Assembly: GCA_023014485.1 (NCBI GenBank)
Contig: JAJOZX010005802.1
Coordinates: 186,001-250,000 of the forward strand
DNA length: 64,000 nucleotides
Reading direction: 5' to 3'
From: Bathynomus jamesi
Lineage: Eukaryota > Arthropoda > Malacostraca > Isopoda > Cirolanidae
Shown here: piece after piece, positions 33,974-44,839 of the stretch
How the letters are laid out: every line of letters begins with the position of its first letter
Numbering within the stretch: the stretch's first letter is position 1
Made by a program: the position numbers and the translations under genes
The notes under the pieces: generated by a model
Told to the model about the DNA's origin: nothing
Seen by the model: the letters and a program-made list of their open reading frames with translations, nothing else
Databases searched by the model: none

Positions 33974-35068
33974 AAAAGTTCAGATGAACATGTCTAATTC
34001 TGAATGGTTACGGAGATAGAGCTGTTTGAATCTACAAATACAAAAGCGTTGTTAATGGTAATCAAGAAAGAGAAACCAATTACTGTTTCTAACATTTAAT
34101 GCTTAAACATTGGCATCTTGAATGGTATCAGATACAGAAATGACAAATTTGTTACAGTTTACAATACGTTTTCGAAAATCCCACCGTCAACCTCAATGCA
34201 CTTTGCAACTCGTGTGCGAAGATCGCGTGTTGTTCGTCTGAGTTGATCTTCACGTTCCTCTATGCGGCCAGCAGCATCCAAAATGCGCGCGAGCAATTCG
34301 TCTCGTGTATCCACCTTTCTTTTGTAAACTTGACTTTTCATCCACCCCCACAAACAATAATCTAACGGAGAGAGGTCTGGAGACAAATGACAAAATTCCA
34401 GTCGCATGGCAGCGTCTCCTGGTTGAAGGTGTTGTACACGCTGTACGTGATATGGATACAAGCCTTCCTCACGTAATGTTCGCCATACTCTTGTGTGTGG
34501 TACACCGAAACGTGTAGAAGTTCTTCGTGAGCTAGTAGTAGGACTACGCTCTACCAACTGAAGAATGTTTTCAACTTCATCCACATCTTGTTGACCTTCA
34601 CGTTCAGATGAAACATGAGCGCTGGGAAGTGTACCAATCTCACGAAATGTGTTGAAAACCCTGGTAAACACACTTCGATCCGGAATTCTGCGGTTCGGAA
34701 ACCGTCGACGGTATTCTGCAACAGCAGCTGTTGCACTTCCATCGCAAAAACCGTAGACATACACCATATCTGCATATTCGGCATGTGTGAAGGTGTGTGG
34801 CATTCTTAACACTGCTTCAAACACCAAACAATGTCACTCACAACAGTCGGCTATCGATTGGCTTATGTTACATGCTTACATTACAGCTTACATGGTTCAA
34901 GGTTATAGGGGAGGGAAGGGGGAGGAAGAGCTGCGCGCGCATCAGATTCAAACAGCGCTATCTCCGTAACCATTCAGAATTAGACACATGTTCATATGAA
35001 CTTTTTTTCTCACAATGACTGATACTATCACCTCCCGAAGTATTGACCTTTCCTCCTGAAACACCCTG
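33974..35068 (-). mobile_element. mariner-like element M, internally deleted, left end truncated
   Basis: Inverted blocks AAAGTTCAGATGAACATG...GGTTACGGAGATAG at the left and their inverse at 34943-35006 define the arms. The right terminus ends CTGAAACACCCTG. The outermost ~60 bp of the left arm are missing at the junction with the Penelope remnant. It carries an open transposase frame with an in-frame deletion. Confidence 0.88.
34159..34827 (-). CDS. 222-aa open frame: transposase with its catalytic core deleted in frame
   Basis: The frame contains [20 protein letters not shown], two HTH-like segments (about residues 15-65 and 90-130, the second around [17 protein letters not shown]), then AMRLEFCH joined directly to [20 protein letters not shown] and a C-terminal tail to IFENVL. 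The stretch that should hold the first two catalytic aspartates (roughly 150 residues) is missing, but the frame is kept. It can bind DNA in principle but cannot catalyse. Whether it is expressed is unknown. Confidence 0.8.
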   Translation of the reverse strand: MVFEAVLRMPHTFTHAEYADMVYVYGFCDGSATAAVAEYRRRFPNRRIPDRSVFTRVFNTFREIGTLPSAHVSSEREGQQDVDEVENILQLVERSPTTSSRRTSTRFGVPHTRVWRTLREEGLYPYHVQRVQHLQPGDAAMRLEFCHLSPDLSPLDYCLWGWMKSQVYKRKVDTRDELLARILDAAGRIEEREDQLRRTTRDLRTRVAKCIEVDGGIFENVL

Positions 35069-35084
35069 TGTGTGTGTGTGTTGG

Positions 35085-35105
35085 GGATGATGATGATGAT
35101 GATAT
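35085..35105. repeat. short (GAT)n
   Basis: About six GAT units next to a TG tract just right of element M. Confidence 0.8.
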
Positions 35106-35298
35106 CTGTTCGTTATACACACCTAAACGGCTAGGAGCGGGGGCCCCTAAACGGCTAGGGCACGCCTCAACAACTTGGGTAATCTGTACCAAATTTAATA
35201 TTATACACATTAAGGGAAAACCAGGGAAGGTTTTAGTTTTCCTCTAGGTTGTGTTTCAGTGGGTTTTTGCTGCGCAATGCGCTGCGGCCATTCTAGTA

Positions 35299-36657
35299 CA
35301 GGGTGGGGCACGGGAACCAAGTGTTTTTGGAATAATCAGGAAAATGATATTATTTTTGTAAAGAAAATATATTGGTAGAACAACATTCGTAAGAACATAG
35401 CATTTCATGTCATAATAATCATGTACCGAAAATTATATCTGGCATATGATGTCCTTGGCCGTCGACGCATTGTTGAAGGCGTTTACGAAAATTGGCCTCC
35501 ACTCTTCCCAGCAGGTCTCTGTTGATTTGGATGATTTGTTGACAGATCGCTTCCTTCAATGCATCTAATGTACGGGGCTTGTCCTCGTAGACACGTGACT
35601 TGAGGTACCCCCATAGAAAGAAGTCACATGTGGACAAGTCAGGGGACCGAGGGGGCCATGCAATGTCACCAAATCTCGAAATGAGATGGTTGGGAAACAG
35701 GGGGCGAAGAACAGCCATTGACGCTCTGGCGGTGTGTGGCGTGGCCCCATCTTGCTGAAACCACAAATGTCGACGAGCAATACGCCTTCTTCGTAACTCA
35801 GGGATGAAAAAGGTGTTCACCATCTCAATGTAACGCCCAGATGTTATGGTAACGGTAACCCCATTTTGTTCGAAGAAATAGGGACCGATGACGCCAAACT
35901 TTCCCACCGCGCACCAAACTGTAACCTTAGGGCTATGCAGCGGTTTTTCATGGAGTTGTCGCGGATTTTCAGCAGCCCAATACCGACAGTTTTGATTGTT
36001 GACGGCCCCATTAAGGTGGAAATGGGCTTCATCACTCATTACCACCATCATGTTTTCATTCTGCTCATAAAGTGCAAGCATTTCCTGTGCAAAATTCAGT
36101 CGTGGGGGCAATCGTTTACATTCAATTCCTGCACCATCGCTAACTTGTATGGGTGAAAATGTAATTCTTCATGCAAAATCCGTCTAACAGTACGATTGCT
36201 GATTCCGAGTGCAGCTGAATGTCTCCGAGCAGAGCGGCCTGGGCTTTGCAACATCGCTTGTCTGACCCTTTCAACGTTCTCTGGAGTACGCACAGTGCGT
36301 TGCGGCCCCTTCGGTTTTGTTTTCATTATTGAGCCTCCTGTTCGAAGATTGTTAACCCAACGTAAGATTGTGTCACGAGCGGGAACAGAGTCATTTCGAT
36401 GAATGTTGAATCTGCGGCGAAACGCACGCTGAACTGCTGTCACTGACTCGCCACTCCTAACAAAATGATCATACGCGAACATGCGGTGTTCTAACGTCCA
36501 CTGCTCCATGATGGCACCTGAAAGATAAAGGTGAGTGTTAGTTAAAGTTAAATGCTATGAACCCAGGAATGGAATGCTACCTACCGCACGCCCCTCCCAT
36601 TCCTAATGGCCGATTACTAGCTATTCAAAAAACACTTGATTCCCGTGCCCCACCCTG
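35299..36657 (-). mobile_element. mariner-like element N, nearly intact (1359 bp)
   Basis: TIRs CAGGGTGGGGCACGGGAAYC match for about 30 bp at both ends and TA flanks both sides. The coding region fills the element. It is one of the best-preserved autonomous-type elements here, with one visible frameshift. Confidence 0.93.
35419..36509 (-). pseudogene. element N transposase with a single frameshift
   Basis: The N-terminal frame (36096-36509) starts MEQWTLEHRMFAYDHF. It has HTH segments around VTAVQRAFRRRF and SARRHSAALGISNRTVRRIL. It shifts frame in a run of C near 36100. The second frame (to 35419) has VVMSDEAHFHLNG, WFQQDGATPHTARA and [19 protein letters not shown]. The second and third acids are 41 residues apart, counting to the STCD aspartate. 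Length is about 360 residues, normal for the group. Repair of one base would give a full-length frame, so the lesion may be recent or a sequencing error. Confidence 0.9.
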
Positions 36658-36659
36658 TA

Positions 36660-37078
36660 TATGTATATAAATATATACAGTATATATATATAATGTGCGT
36701 GTGTGTTCCAAATTATACGCTAAAGCAGACTTAAATTTTATGGAGACTATAAGTGTATACGGAAATATACTGTGTTGAGGATGATTTCCTTGTATGAATG
36801 CTTTTTAGGAAGCTTTGAGGAAAGGTTTCCCTAAATGAAGAATCGTGTCTTTAATTCCTTGTCTCGTTTTTTACCGTTAAACAGCCAATAAACCTAAATT
36901 TTTAAGAAAAGTCACCTCAGGACGAGTCGTCTTCCTCTGTATCGAAAACGAAAATTGGTTTTAACAACCAAATTCAGGGTTAAAATGTTTTATACCCAAA
37001 CCCGAGTGGTTTGTTAATTCAAACCATACGATTTTTAAGTTAAATGAACGGAGTTGAAACTCGCCTACATTTTATATA
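36660..37078. other. no recognisable gene
   Basis: Short TA/TG tracts at the left, then unique AT-rich sequence. Confidence 0.45.
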
Positions 37079-37310
37079 CAGGGTTCACAAAGTAAATAGA
37101 CGCCACGATGATTGTCCTAGAGAACAAATGACAAAGTTCATCAATGGAATGCCAGAACGTGTATCAGCTTTACGTAATAATTCAAAAGGGAAAAGCAATA
37201 CAATTCTAACTATATTGATTCAATAAATCAGTTATTATTTATTCACTTTTAGTATCAAATCAAAACCTATGGAAAAGCCGAAGGTATCTATTTACTTTTG
37301 TCAATCCTCA
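37079..37310. mobile_element. ~232-bp MITE, family X, copy 1
   Basis: Ends CAGGGTTCACAAAGTAAATA and the inverse of CTATTTACTTTTGTCAATCCTC. Internal TTGATTCAATAAATCAG and TATTATTTATTCACTTTTA are shared with copy 2 at 41067-41290. Confidence 0.75.
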
Positions 37311-37426
37311 GTATATACGAAGGTCACGTAAATTAATTTATTTTAAAAGGTGTTTTTGATAGAAGTCTGGAACTTTTCGCCTTCGATGCATCTTGCATGC
37401 TACACATTCTCTCAAATTTATATATA

Positions 37427-37825
37427 CAGGGTGTCCCATAAGTCTGGAACCATAGGGTAAAATAAGTAATTCATGTTTTTCCGTTTATGCAAGTGCCCAT
37501 GATGTCTTTGAGTAAGGAAGAACGCATCCAGGTAATTCTGCTCGTAGGAAATCGGAGTCAGAGGGAGGTCGCTGAGGAATTTAACAGATTGCATCCGGAC
37601 CGCGCGCCGATAACACACAACTGTGTCGGCAAATTTGTAGCAAAGTTCAGGGAAACAGGATCCATAGGAGATAAACCACACAGTAGACCTCCGAGGACAT
37701 CCACCGACGATGACACAGCCGCTATCATCCTCACTCATTTCACAAACAGTCCCCAAAAGTCTCTCCGGCGTTTTTATTGCCGTTTTTATAATTTTGCCCT
37801 ATGGTTCCAGACTTACTGGACACCC

Positions 37826-37827
<2 letters not shown>
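37427..37827 (+). mobile_element. Tc/mariner miniature O (401 bp) retaining only the HTH region
   Basis: TIRs CAGGGTGTCCCATAAGTCTG continue through GAACCATAGGGYAAAAT, about 36 bp, at both ends, with TA on the left. Between them only the N-terminal transposase region remains. Confidence 0.9.
37502..37775 (+). pseudogene. transposase DNA-binding domain of miniature O
   Basis: The frame MSLSKEERIQVILLVGNRSQ continues with an HTH (REVAEEFNRLHPDRAPITHN), CVGKFVAKFRETGSI and HSRPPRTSTDDD, then TNSPQKSLRR. It then reads through the right TIR. No catalytic motif is present. Confidence 0.82.
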
Positions 37828-37829
<2 letters not shown>

Positions 37830-37859
<30 letters not shown>

Positions 37860-38930
37860 ATGATGCAAACCCACAGGGAAAAAGAAAAACGATTCCAAGG
37901 CCTTTCGTGTATTCAGAAGTACACCTCTTCAGGGAATTAATTATTCGTCAAGGAATAATAAAGGCATCGTTGAGTCTCAGGAACTTTGATTTTGGCCCTC
38001 TCCTTCTTCTATGGAAGGGCATGTTTGCCGTCGTTCGCTCTTGGCCCCGCCTTTTCCCTACATAAAAAAAGTAATCCAAAAATTTTATTTTAATTATCTT
38101 CGTAATACAGTTTGGGTTTTCTGGAAAACTTTATAGTTTTTAATTCTTGGGAGCCAAAAAATAGATTTTTTTTTAACCCTGATAATTCATTCATTGCTAA
38201 TCAAGAAAGACGGGCACTTTTTCTCCAAAATGATTATAAAGAATAAAGTGCGTAAAATAGTATAAATATTTCCAATAAAAATCAATAATTTTGTTGATGT
38301 AATGTATAGACTGTATGCATTTATCCTCTGTAAAAACTGTGTTTAAAGAAAAAAAAAAGCTTTTTTAAATGATTTTCTGCCCCGACTTTTTCCACCCCGT
38401 CAAATATCTAAGCATGTTTAAAATCCAGTGTGTTCACATCGAAGACGTGTTTAATAGGTGGTATTTATCAATGTAAAAGGAAATTTTACATTGATACATC
38501 TAAACACTTTTCTAAAACTCTCTCTCTGTGACCCCACTTTTCCCATACCGTCAAAAATCTAAACGTTTTTAGAAAAAAAAATTAAAATAATACCTCATTA
38601 ATTAAAGTCATTTACTGACGTTTGTTGATATACACGGTTAAACAGTGTCTTAGAATAGTAGTATAGAAGAGAAATCTGAAAGAGTACTTTATAAGCCGTA
38701 TGTTCCCCCGCCATATGACCTTTATAGATTTTACAAAGAAAGCTAGACAACCGCAGTCATCATTATTAGAATTAAATATAGATTTGATGAACTCGTAAAA
38801 TGTTGTAACATATTCCCACAAACGTAGTATATGCATCAATAATAACGAAACTTAAATGTGTTTCTCATTTCACACTTAATCTATACGACTCTATCAAGCT
38901 TTTGTATATATAAAACTTACATTATTTTGT
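37830..38930. other. no recognisable gene except a SINE body fragment
   Basis: AT-rich sequence. 38695-38738 (CCGTATGTTCCCCCGCCATA, then TGACCTTTATAGATT) resembles the body shared by the SINEs at 40107, 42361 and 55136. Confidence 0.45.
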
Positions 38931-38938
38931 AGTATAAG

Positions 38939-39535
38939 CAGTGGCGACTGGCGTATAGGAGCGATGGAGCGGTCGCTCCCCCTTGCTTGAAACGATAAAT
39001 ATTAATTTAACAGATAAAAAATATATTAATTTTAAGATATTAAAAAAAATATTCTTGAAATATATTTTAAAAATTCATGTGGCATATCATGATTCATGAG
39101 GCATTTTGAGTAAGCCTTCATACAGTACATAATATTCTAAACTTATAGCATAGCTTCAAACAGCGTATTGCTGTTTGAATACAAAATAATATTGCAGCCG
39201 AATGGAGCGATAGATTTTTCGCTCAAGTAAATTTAAATTATATTTTACTGTTGTAATGAAAATATAAGTACAATCGCGAATTTTTTTTATAATAACAACT
39301 TTATTTTTACTAATAGTTACTTCAGTAATAATGATATAAGCCATTTATATGTATTTTATTGAAATTATTACTTATTTGTAATTAACTAGAATTGTGCGTC
39401 TGGCATAGCCGCATATGTTAATACAAGTACTCTTGTGAGCGGCAGCTGGATTCGCGCTAGCCTATTGTGAGTCCGTGTTGTCGTACAATTTTATGAAATC
39501 GCACCCCGATACATTTATACCACGAGTCGCCACTG
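38939..39535. mobile_element. hAT MITE (597 bp) with perfect 8-bp target duplication
   Basis: Ends CAGTGGCGACTGGCG and CAGTGGCGACTCGTGG (inverted). AGTATAAG is duplicated at 38931-38938 and 39536-39543. AT-rich, non-coding. Confidence 0.93.
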
Positions 39536-39543
39536 AGTATAAG

Positions 39544-40106
39544 GTAAGTAATTATAAGTCATACTCAACTTACTTAAATTAAGTGCTACGGAGACACTTT
39601 TGTCACGACTTTCTCTTTAAACTATGAATTCTAACTAACAGGACAAGGCGCATGCGCAACAGAGCAATAACGGTTTATATACAATATCAAACATATCCAT
39701 TTTATAATTAGCCGTGTATGAAATTTCTTATCTTGCTTTAAAATGAGAGAAAGCAGACTCAGTGCATTGACATTTAAACACCTCAGCGGTGCTTACAACC
39801 AATGTATTTAGAGTTTTAGATACTTGTGATTAGATTTTGAATGTTTCGGGAAATGATACCACCAATTTATTGTGTTTTTGAGTAACAAACGTATTTTTAC
39901 ACGTTTAGATTTTTTCCATACAAATTCTAAGCACCATTTTCACTATGTAAATACAGATAAGTCCTTATACAAAAATAAATTAAAGAAATCCTCTTAAGAT
40001 TTAATAAATATGAAGAAGGTATAATGAAAGTATATTACTAAATATTAAAATAATAATCATATTCCCGTGACATCATAAAAATAAACTTTGAAAACTATAT
40101 TTCAGG
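39544..40106. other. no recognisable gene
   Basis: AT-rich sequence without TIRs or coding signal. Confidence 0.45.
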
Positions 40107-40315
40107 GAGCCCTGTGGTAGCTCAGGTGGTAGCCCAGTGGTATAGAGCGCCAGGCTGTTAATTTGAAGGTTCTGTGTTCGAGTTGCGGATCGAATTTCAG
40201 AGTTTAGCGATTAAGGTGTCCCTCTGGGTCTTCTTGGTTGGGTAGTGGTTTTGATCAAACGTTATGTAGGTCGTCTCCGTCATATGGCATTTATAGATGT
40301 TATGGAGTTTTCAGT
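40107..40315 (+). mobile_element. tRNA-headed SINE with the shared body
   Basis: The head contains TGGTAGCTCAGGTGGTAGCC directly followed by a second A-box-like GTGGTATAGAGCGCC, then B-box-like TGTGTTCGAGTTGCGG. The body at 40266-40308 (GTAGGTCGTCTCCGTCATAT, then TATAGATGTTATGGAG) matches the body of the 5S-headed SINEs. The doubled A box looks like a small tandem duplication. Confidence 0.75.
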
Positions 40316-40352
40316 CTTGTATAAAATCAATCCACGTTATCGTACACAGGGT

Positions 40353-41066
40353 CAGTGTTGCCAGATCTACAGATATATCTGTAGATCTACAGATTTTATG
40401 AAGCAATTCAGATTTTCAGATTTTTTCAATAATTTATGCATAATCTACAGATTTTTAATCCAGCAAGCAGTCATTATTATTTACTTCCAAAATTTACAAC
40501 AAGGAAATATTAGGCCTACAGTCTCAATCAATAGGACACAAATGTTCTCGGTATTCAGTTTCAGAAGTCGAGTCGACTCGCTTCTGACTACGATATACAT
40601 GCCGATTAAATCATTTAATCGGCGCTGATTGGTTGATATTCCCTCTACGTCATGGTAGCATGGAATGTTTTTGTTTTTGTTGAAAAAAATGATATTTATC
40701 TGTTTAAATCTAAAAAGGATTTTTTTTTGTTTCATTTATGTGTATGAATTAAAGAAGTATTCCGGTGTTCTTATAGTTATTACAGCAATAACCAAAAGGT
40801 ATTTCCTTTGTCACAAAGTAACGGAATTCAATTTGTTTATTTTCATTTACTTTACTTTTTTTTATGTTAAAGTGCCATATTTATATAAGTTTATAAAAAT
40901 AAAGAAAATATTATACAATATTTTATCATTGATAATACCTAAAGACAGTAAATTAAATAAAAATATGTCAAAATTATTATTTAGATAAATATTATAAATC
41001 TACAGATTTCTACAGATTTTTTAATCAGATTTATCAGATTTTTAAAAATTCCATCTGGCAACACTG
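40353..41066. mobile_element. hAT MITE (714 bp) with perfect 8-bp target duplication
   Basis: Ends CAGTGTTGCCAGATC and the inverted CAGTGTTGCCAGATGG. CACAGGGT is duplicated at 40345-40352 and 41067-41074. Several ATCTACAGATTTT-type subterminal repeats occur at both sides. Non-coding. Confidence 0.93.
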
Positions 41067-41290
41067 CACAGGGTTGCCAAAAGTAAATAAACAATTTTTT
41101 TTCCAAAATTTTTTGATTTTATTAAAATTAATTTATTTGATTAAAATTAATTGAAACTATATTTAAAATGGTGTTCCTTTGCCATTTGCATTTACTGATT
41201 CAATAAATTTATTATTATTTATTGACTTTTATAAACAAATCAAAAACTTTTGGAAAAAACAAATTTCTCTCTACTTTTGTCAACTCTCTC
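41067..41290. mobile_element. MITE family X, copy 2 (split by the hAT MITE)
   Basis: CACAGGGTTGCCAAAAGTAA starts here and TCTACTTTTGTCAACTCTC ends it. The interior matches copy 1 at 37079-37310. Its first 8 bases also occur at 40345-40352, before the hAT MITE, so the hAT element inserted into this MITE's left end. Confidence 0.78.
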
Positions 41291-41299
41291 TAATTTTCT

Positions 41300-42175
41300 A
41301 TGGTACAGTTTACTAAAGGATTACTACTGCATTTTCTGATGAAAGCACAAGATAAAAGTAGTTTCGCTTAAAAGCTCTACACTAGAAAGGATTTTTATTT
41401 CGCCTGAATAAAAACTTCCGTACGTATAACGATAACTTATAACTTAATTTATTGTGATAATGTTGAAATTCAGTGAAAGTTAGCGAGTATTAAAGATAAA
41501 TTTAAAAGAAATTATAATGTAATATTTTTTTTGTAACCCAAAATGTTCGATATCGAGTTAAATTAAATTGTCTTTCATAGAATTGTTTACAATTAGATTA
41601 TTAGAAGGAAGGGGTCGCACTAATTTGTTTGCTTACCCAAGAGTAGGAGGGGGGGGCCGCAAGATGAAGTTTGCATACATCTCCACTACACCATACATAA
41701 CAAACTCGACTCCTTTGTTTTTCTAAGCTTAAAATTGATATAATAATAATAATAATGATGATTATGCCATGCAACCACTGTTTGCTTGCACCTATTGCGC
41801 ATGGGTTCAGTTATTCAGGATGGCCCTGAAACACAAGAATGGACTTTTCATTTTATGCGCGATATTATGCGGCTTGCTTACAGCCTTTTGATTCAATTTC
41901 CCAACTTTTCACGTTATTTTACCCTCGGCTAACCAGAGAGGTTTATTGTAAGGTTGTATGAAAACAGTATTATTATCTCTCGTATAAATTTTATTTCATA
42001 ACATTAAAATTTCGCACACAATCGTCGCGTACATCCCCGGAACAGAGCGATCCGAGTGAAAGAACGCGGGTCCGGGCTATTGTAGATTGTCCTTAGTCTG
42101 AATGATTTATAAAAATTTTAGTCCAAACAACAAATTTAAATTGCGGACAATGTTTTCAAATGAGTTAGAGCAATG
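41300..42175. other. no recognisable gene
   Basis: Includes a short ATA/ATG trinucleotide tract near 41741-41765 and a hAT-like remnant (GGGGTCGC...) near 41610-41655. Confidence 0.4.
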
Positions 42176-42340
42176 TTTCTCAAACGGTGGGTCGCGACCC
42201 CCCCCCCCCCTCGGGTCGTAGTTTGTTTACCCCGGTGGTAGTGATTTGTGCGCAAGAAAACAAAATCGCCTCATGAATTTGTTTACTCCTGTAGGATGAT
42301 AAGGGGTCGCGCCGACTTAAGACTTTGACAAGGGGTTCGT
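42176..42340. mobile_element. truncated hAT MITE
   Basis: Begins CAATGTTTCTCAAACGGTGG and GTCGCGACCCCCC, the classic terminus of one hAT MITE type, with GGGGTCGCGCC near 42302. The right terminus and target duplication are not found. Confidence 0.55.
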
Positions 42341-42360
42341 GGAGAAATTCTGAGTTGGAT

Positions 42361-42580
42361 GATGATGATAATTATTGGGTCTGTTTAACCTCCTTCGCAA
42401 CATCTATGATCATATGACGGAGGGGACCTACAGCTTTACGTGGGATCCGAACCACGGGTCGCTACATAATCTGGACGCGGAAGACTGTCTCCCATCCAAC
42501 TACTACCCAGACCCAATGTCGCTTAACTTCGCTGATCAACGGGAAGCGGCGTTACGACATTGGCTACGGTGTAGCCCCCT
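42361..42580 (-). mobile_element. 5S rRNA-derived SINE, copy 1
   Basis: On the minus strand the head reads CGCCGCTTCCCGTTGATCAG, then CGAAGTTAAGCGACATTGGG and GTAGTTGGATGGGAGAC, following the 5S rRNA internal promoter (A box AGTTAAGC, C box GGATGGGNGAC). The body continues CCCGTGGTTCGGATCCCACG and GTAGGTCCCCTCCGTCATAT. It is a SINE, not a 5S gene, because the 3' third of 5S is replaced by the body. Confidence 0.85.
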
Positions 42581-42599
42581 TGAGTTAGAGGAGGATATT

Positions 42600-43390
42600 C
42601 TTTTATGGTGACTCGTTACGTAAACTAAAACAATATTTAATGTAAGTTTCTTAAACATGAAAGTTTACTTACAGAAAGAAAAATACAAAAATGCTGTTCC
42701 ATCACTTCCGCGGGAATACCGTAGGTTGTCGAAAACAACACCAAAAAATAAACAACTTGACAAAAGTTCTGCGCGCTCGACAGATTTTTCGGGGTTCAAA
42801 AGTAGTCAAAAAAAGATTTTTAAGAGACTTTTTAAAGTTCTCTTTACAACAGGGATGCACTGATGCAGGCACCATGAATTTAAAATTTAGTCTGGAAATA
42901 TGAATTATGAACAGTGAAACTGAGAGAGTCAAAATATTTGAACATCTTTTAACACCAACTAGTTTAGAGTCAGCTGTATTCATTTTCAAAGCTAAAACAC
43001 AAACAAAAGTATTGAATACACCAATGAACGTGCCACTGAGTAATTGAAAAACTAAGCAAAGTAATTTAAAGTAATTTAAAAATCTTTTAACATCTTTAAA
43101 ACAAAATACAAATGAGAAAACATTACCTTAAAATTTAAAAATCCGTTAATGATGAATAATCATTTTAAACTGGGACTTAAATAAACAAACTTTCTGAAAT
43201 AATGAGATCATTTACAAGATCATTTGCAGCTAGAATGGAGAAATCTGAGCTACGGATGATATGAATATTTGAGACAAATTGATGTCCAATGGCTGAATTA
43301 ATTGGTTTTGTCGTGTGTTGTTGTTGTGTTCGGTGAAAGATATTTGTTCGTATATACAAGTGGAAAGGTGACGGGCACTTTTCACAACAT
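42600..43390. other. no recognisable gene
   Basis: Short frames only. No TIR pair seen. Confidence 0.4.
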
Positions 43391-43393
43391 ATG

Positions 43394-43440
43394 TGACGTC
43401 ACATGTATGAACACTGTGACGTCACAGTGTTCATACGTGT
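43394..43440. promoter_or_regulatory. two TGACGTCA (CRE) palindromes, one in a 40-bp palindrome
   Basis: TGACGTCA occurs at 43394-43401 and 43417-43424. The second is the centre of a 40-bp palindrome (43401-43440) with one mismatch pair. TGACGTCA is the consensus CREB/ATF site. Whether anything nearby is regulated is unknown. Confidence 0.5.
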
Positions 43441-43643
43441 CTATTTATTATTATATATTATATGCGAATGCAAAGAATCAGTAATTTTGTCTTAAGCCTT
43501 AAACCAGGTTACCAATTGTATTATTTGAAGAAAAAACGCATCCAATTGGAAATTGAAGATATTTACACTCGCATATGCGAAACACAAAGGTATTTCCAAC
43601 CGGCAGATCTGTAAAAGTAGCAGAAAAAAATCAAGAATTAATG

Positions 43644-43745
43644 TCCGGTTAGGTCAATTGAATGTCCAGTTAGGTCAATTGAATGCCAGGTTAGGTCAAC
43701 TGTACGCTCTTGACGATTGGTTAGGTTAAGTCGATATTTTCGTTA
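43644..43745. repeat. half-element with ~20-bp end repeats (pairs with 61575-61735)
   Basis: GTCCGGTTAGGTCAATTGAA, GTCCAGTTAGGTCAATTGAA and GCCAGGTTAGGTCAACTGTA follow each other at about 20-bp steps. Then come CTTGACGATTGG and GATATTTTCGTT. The palindromic element at 61575-61735 carries the same sequence. Confidence 0.7.
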
Positions 43746-44090
43746 AAAACACATTAATTATTTAAAGTGCTCTAACATGTTTGTTTTTCATTTCTCAAAA
43801 AGAAGAGTTATTTTTGAAATCGGTGACCAAAACTACATTAGAATACCGATTTTCATTAAAATTCGCTGCTAGCCCCCAAACGGAAAAGAAAAAAAAAATT
43901 AAAATATAAGAAAAACATTATTAAATAGTGAAAAGTTAATGCATAGCGACATCCCAAAATATTAGAATATCTTGTCAGAGGTTACATAAAAATAAAATAA
44001 ATTCATTGTTCATTGAGTACTGCCAATATATTAAACGTTTATCAAAGACTTTTGAACTTTGCTTCTTAGTGTTTAGTAGTTGGTCCATCC

Positions 44091-44460
44091 TTAGGCCTGA
44101 TTACGTACGGCCTTCAATCGACGTGACATCGAGTCGACAAGCCTCTTGCATTCTTCTGTAGTTATCGATTGCCAGATTCTCATCAGACTCCTCTTCAGTT
44201 CACCTTGTTTATGCTTTTCGACCTTTTGCTTAACAATATTCCAAAGTTTCCATCGGATTAAGATCGGGGGAATTAGCTGGCCATGGTAGTACTTCAATTT
44301 TACTGTATAAGCATTAAACCACGCAGATGTTGCACGAACCAAATGAATTGGAGCCCAAGTCATGTTGAAAAATAAATGGTTCGTCTCCATACAGCTGTTC
44401 TGCAGACTCCAACATGAAATAGCCTAAGATTTCTTCATAAACGTGATTCTTGAAAGAAAT
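44091..44460 (-). pseudogene. Tc1-like transposase C-terminal fragment
   Basis: Minus-strand frames give WPANSPDLNPMETLWN (in a shifted frame) and LWNIVKQKVEKHKQGELKRS, then TTEECKRLVDSMSRRLKAV. This is the last third of a Tc1-type DDE transposase including the glutamate-bearing SPDLNP-E motif. One or more indels break it. Confidence 0.82.
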
Positions 44461-44589
44461 CCTTTCCAATAACTTTCTAAATACTTTCGGCCTCTTTATG
44501 TAGGACCTACTTTATACTCAGAGTACGTGTATATTATTTCCACTCTTAGTTTTAAAGTATGTATGGCGGACACCTTTTAAAATAATATA

Positions 44590-44836
44590 CAGAGTGTCCC
44601 ATAAGTCCCATAAGAGAGGATGTCCCATAACTCCTCCCATAAAGGCGGAGGCCTTTTCCTCGGGAGTGTAACTTAATTCCATATTAGCCATTGCGTGTTA
44701 TTCTACCTGCAACCGAAAAAAATAGGTCCCAAAACAAAACATCAGCTTGAACATTTGTTTTAGTTTTAATGTATTACTTTTGTAAATTTAATTTAAAATA
44801 AATTTTCTGATGAGACCGGACTTATGGGACACCCTG
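44590..44836. mobile_element. MITE family P, copy 1 (247 bp)
   Basis: Ends CAGAGTGTCCCATAAGTCC and CAGGGTGTCCCATAAGTCC (inverted), TA both sides. It shares GAGGCCTTTTCCTC, TAGCCATTGCGTGTTATTCT and TTTGTTTTAGTTTTAATGTA with copy 2 (51141-51462), where the right-end sequence is present at both ends. Confidence 0.88.
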
Positions 44837-44839
44837 TAT

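Noticed and set aside
37502..38065. A single 188-aa protein including the region beyond element O
   Set aside because: The frame runs through the right TIR and a TA array into unrelated DNA; only the HTH part is biological.
42361..42580. Functional 5S rRNA gene
   Set aside because: Only the 5' part and internal promoter match 5S; the 3' part is replaced by a SINE body shared with a tRNA-headed copy.
42657..42903. Small basic protein frames
   Set aside because: Two overlapping frames of about 70 codons without conserved features; likely chance.
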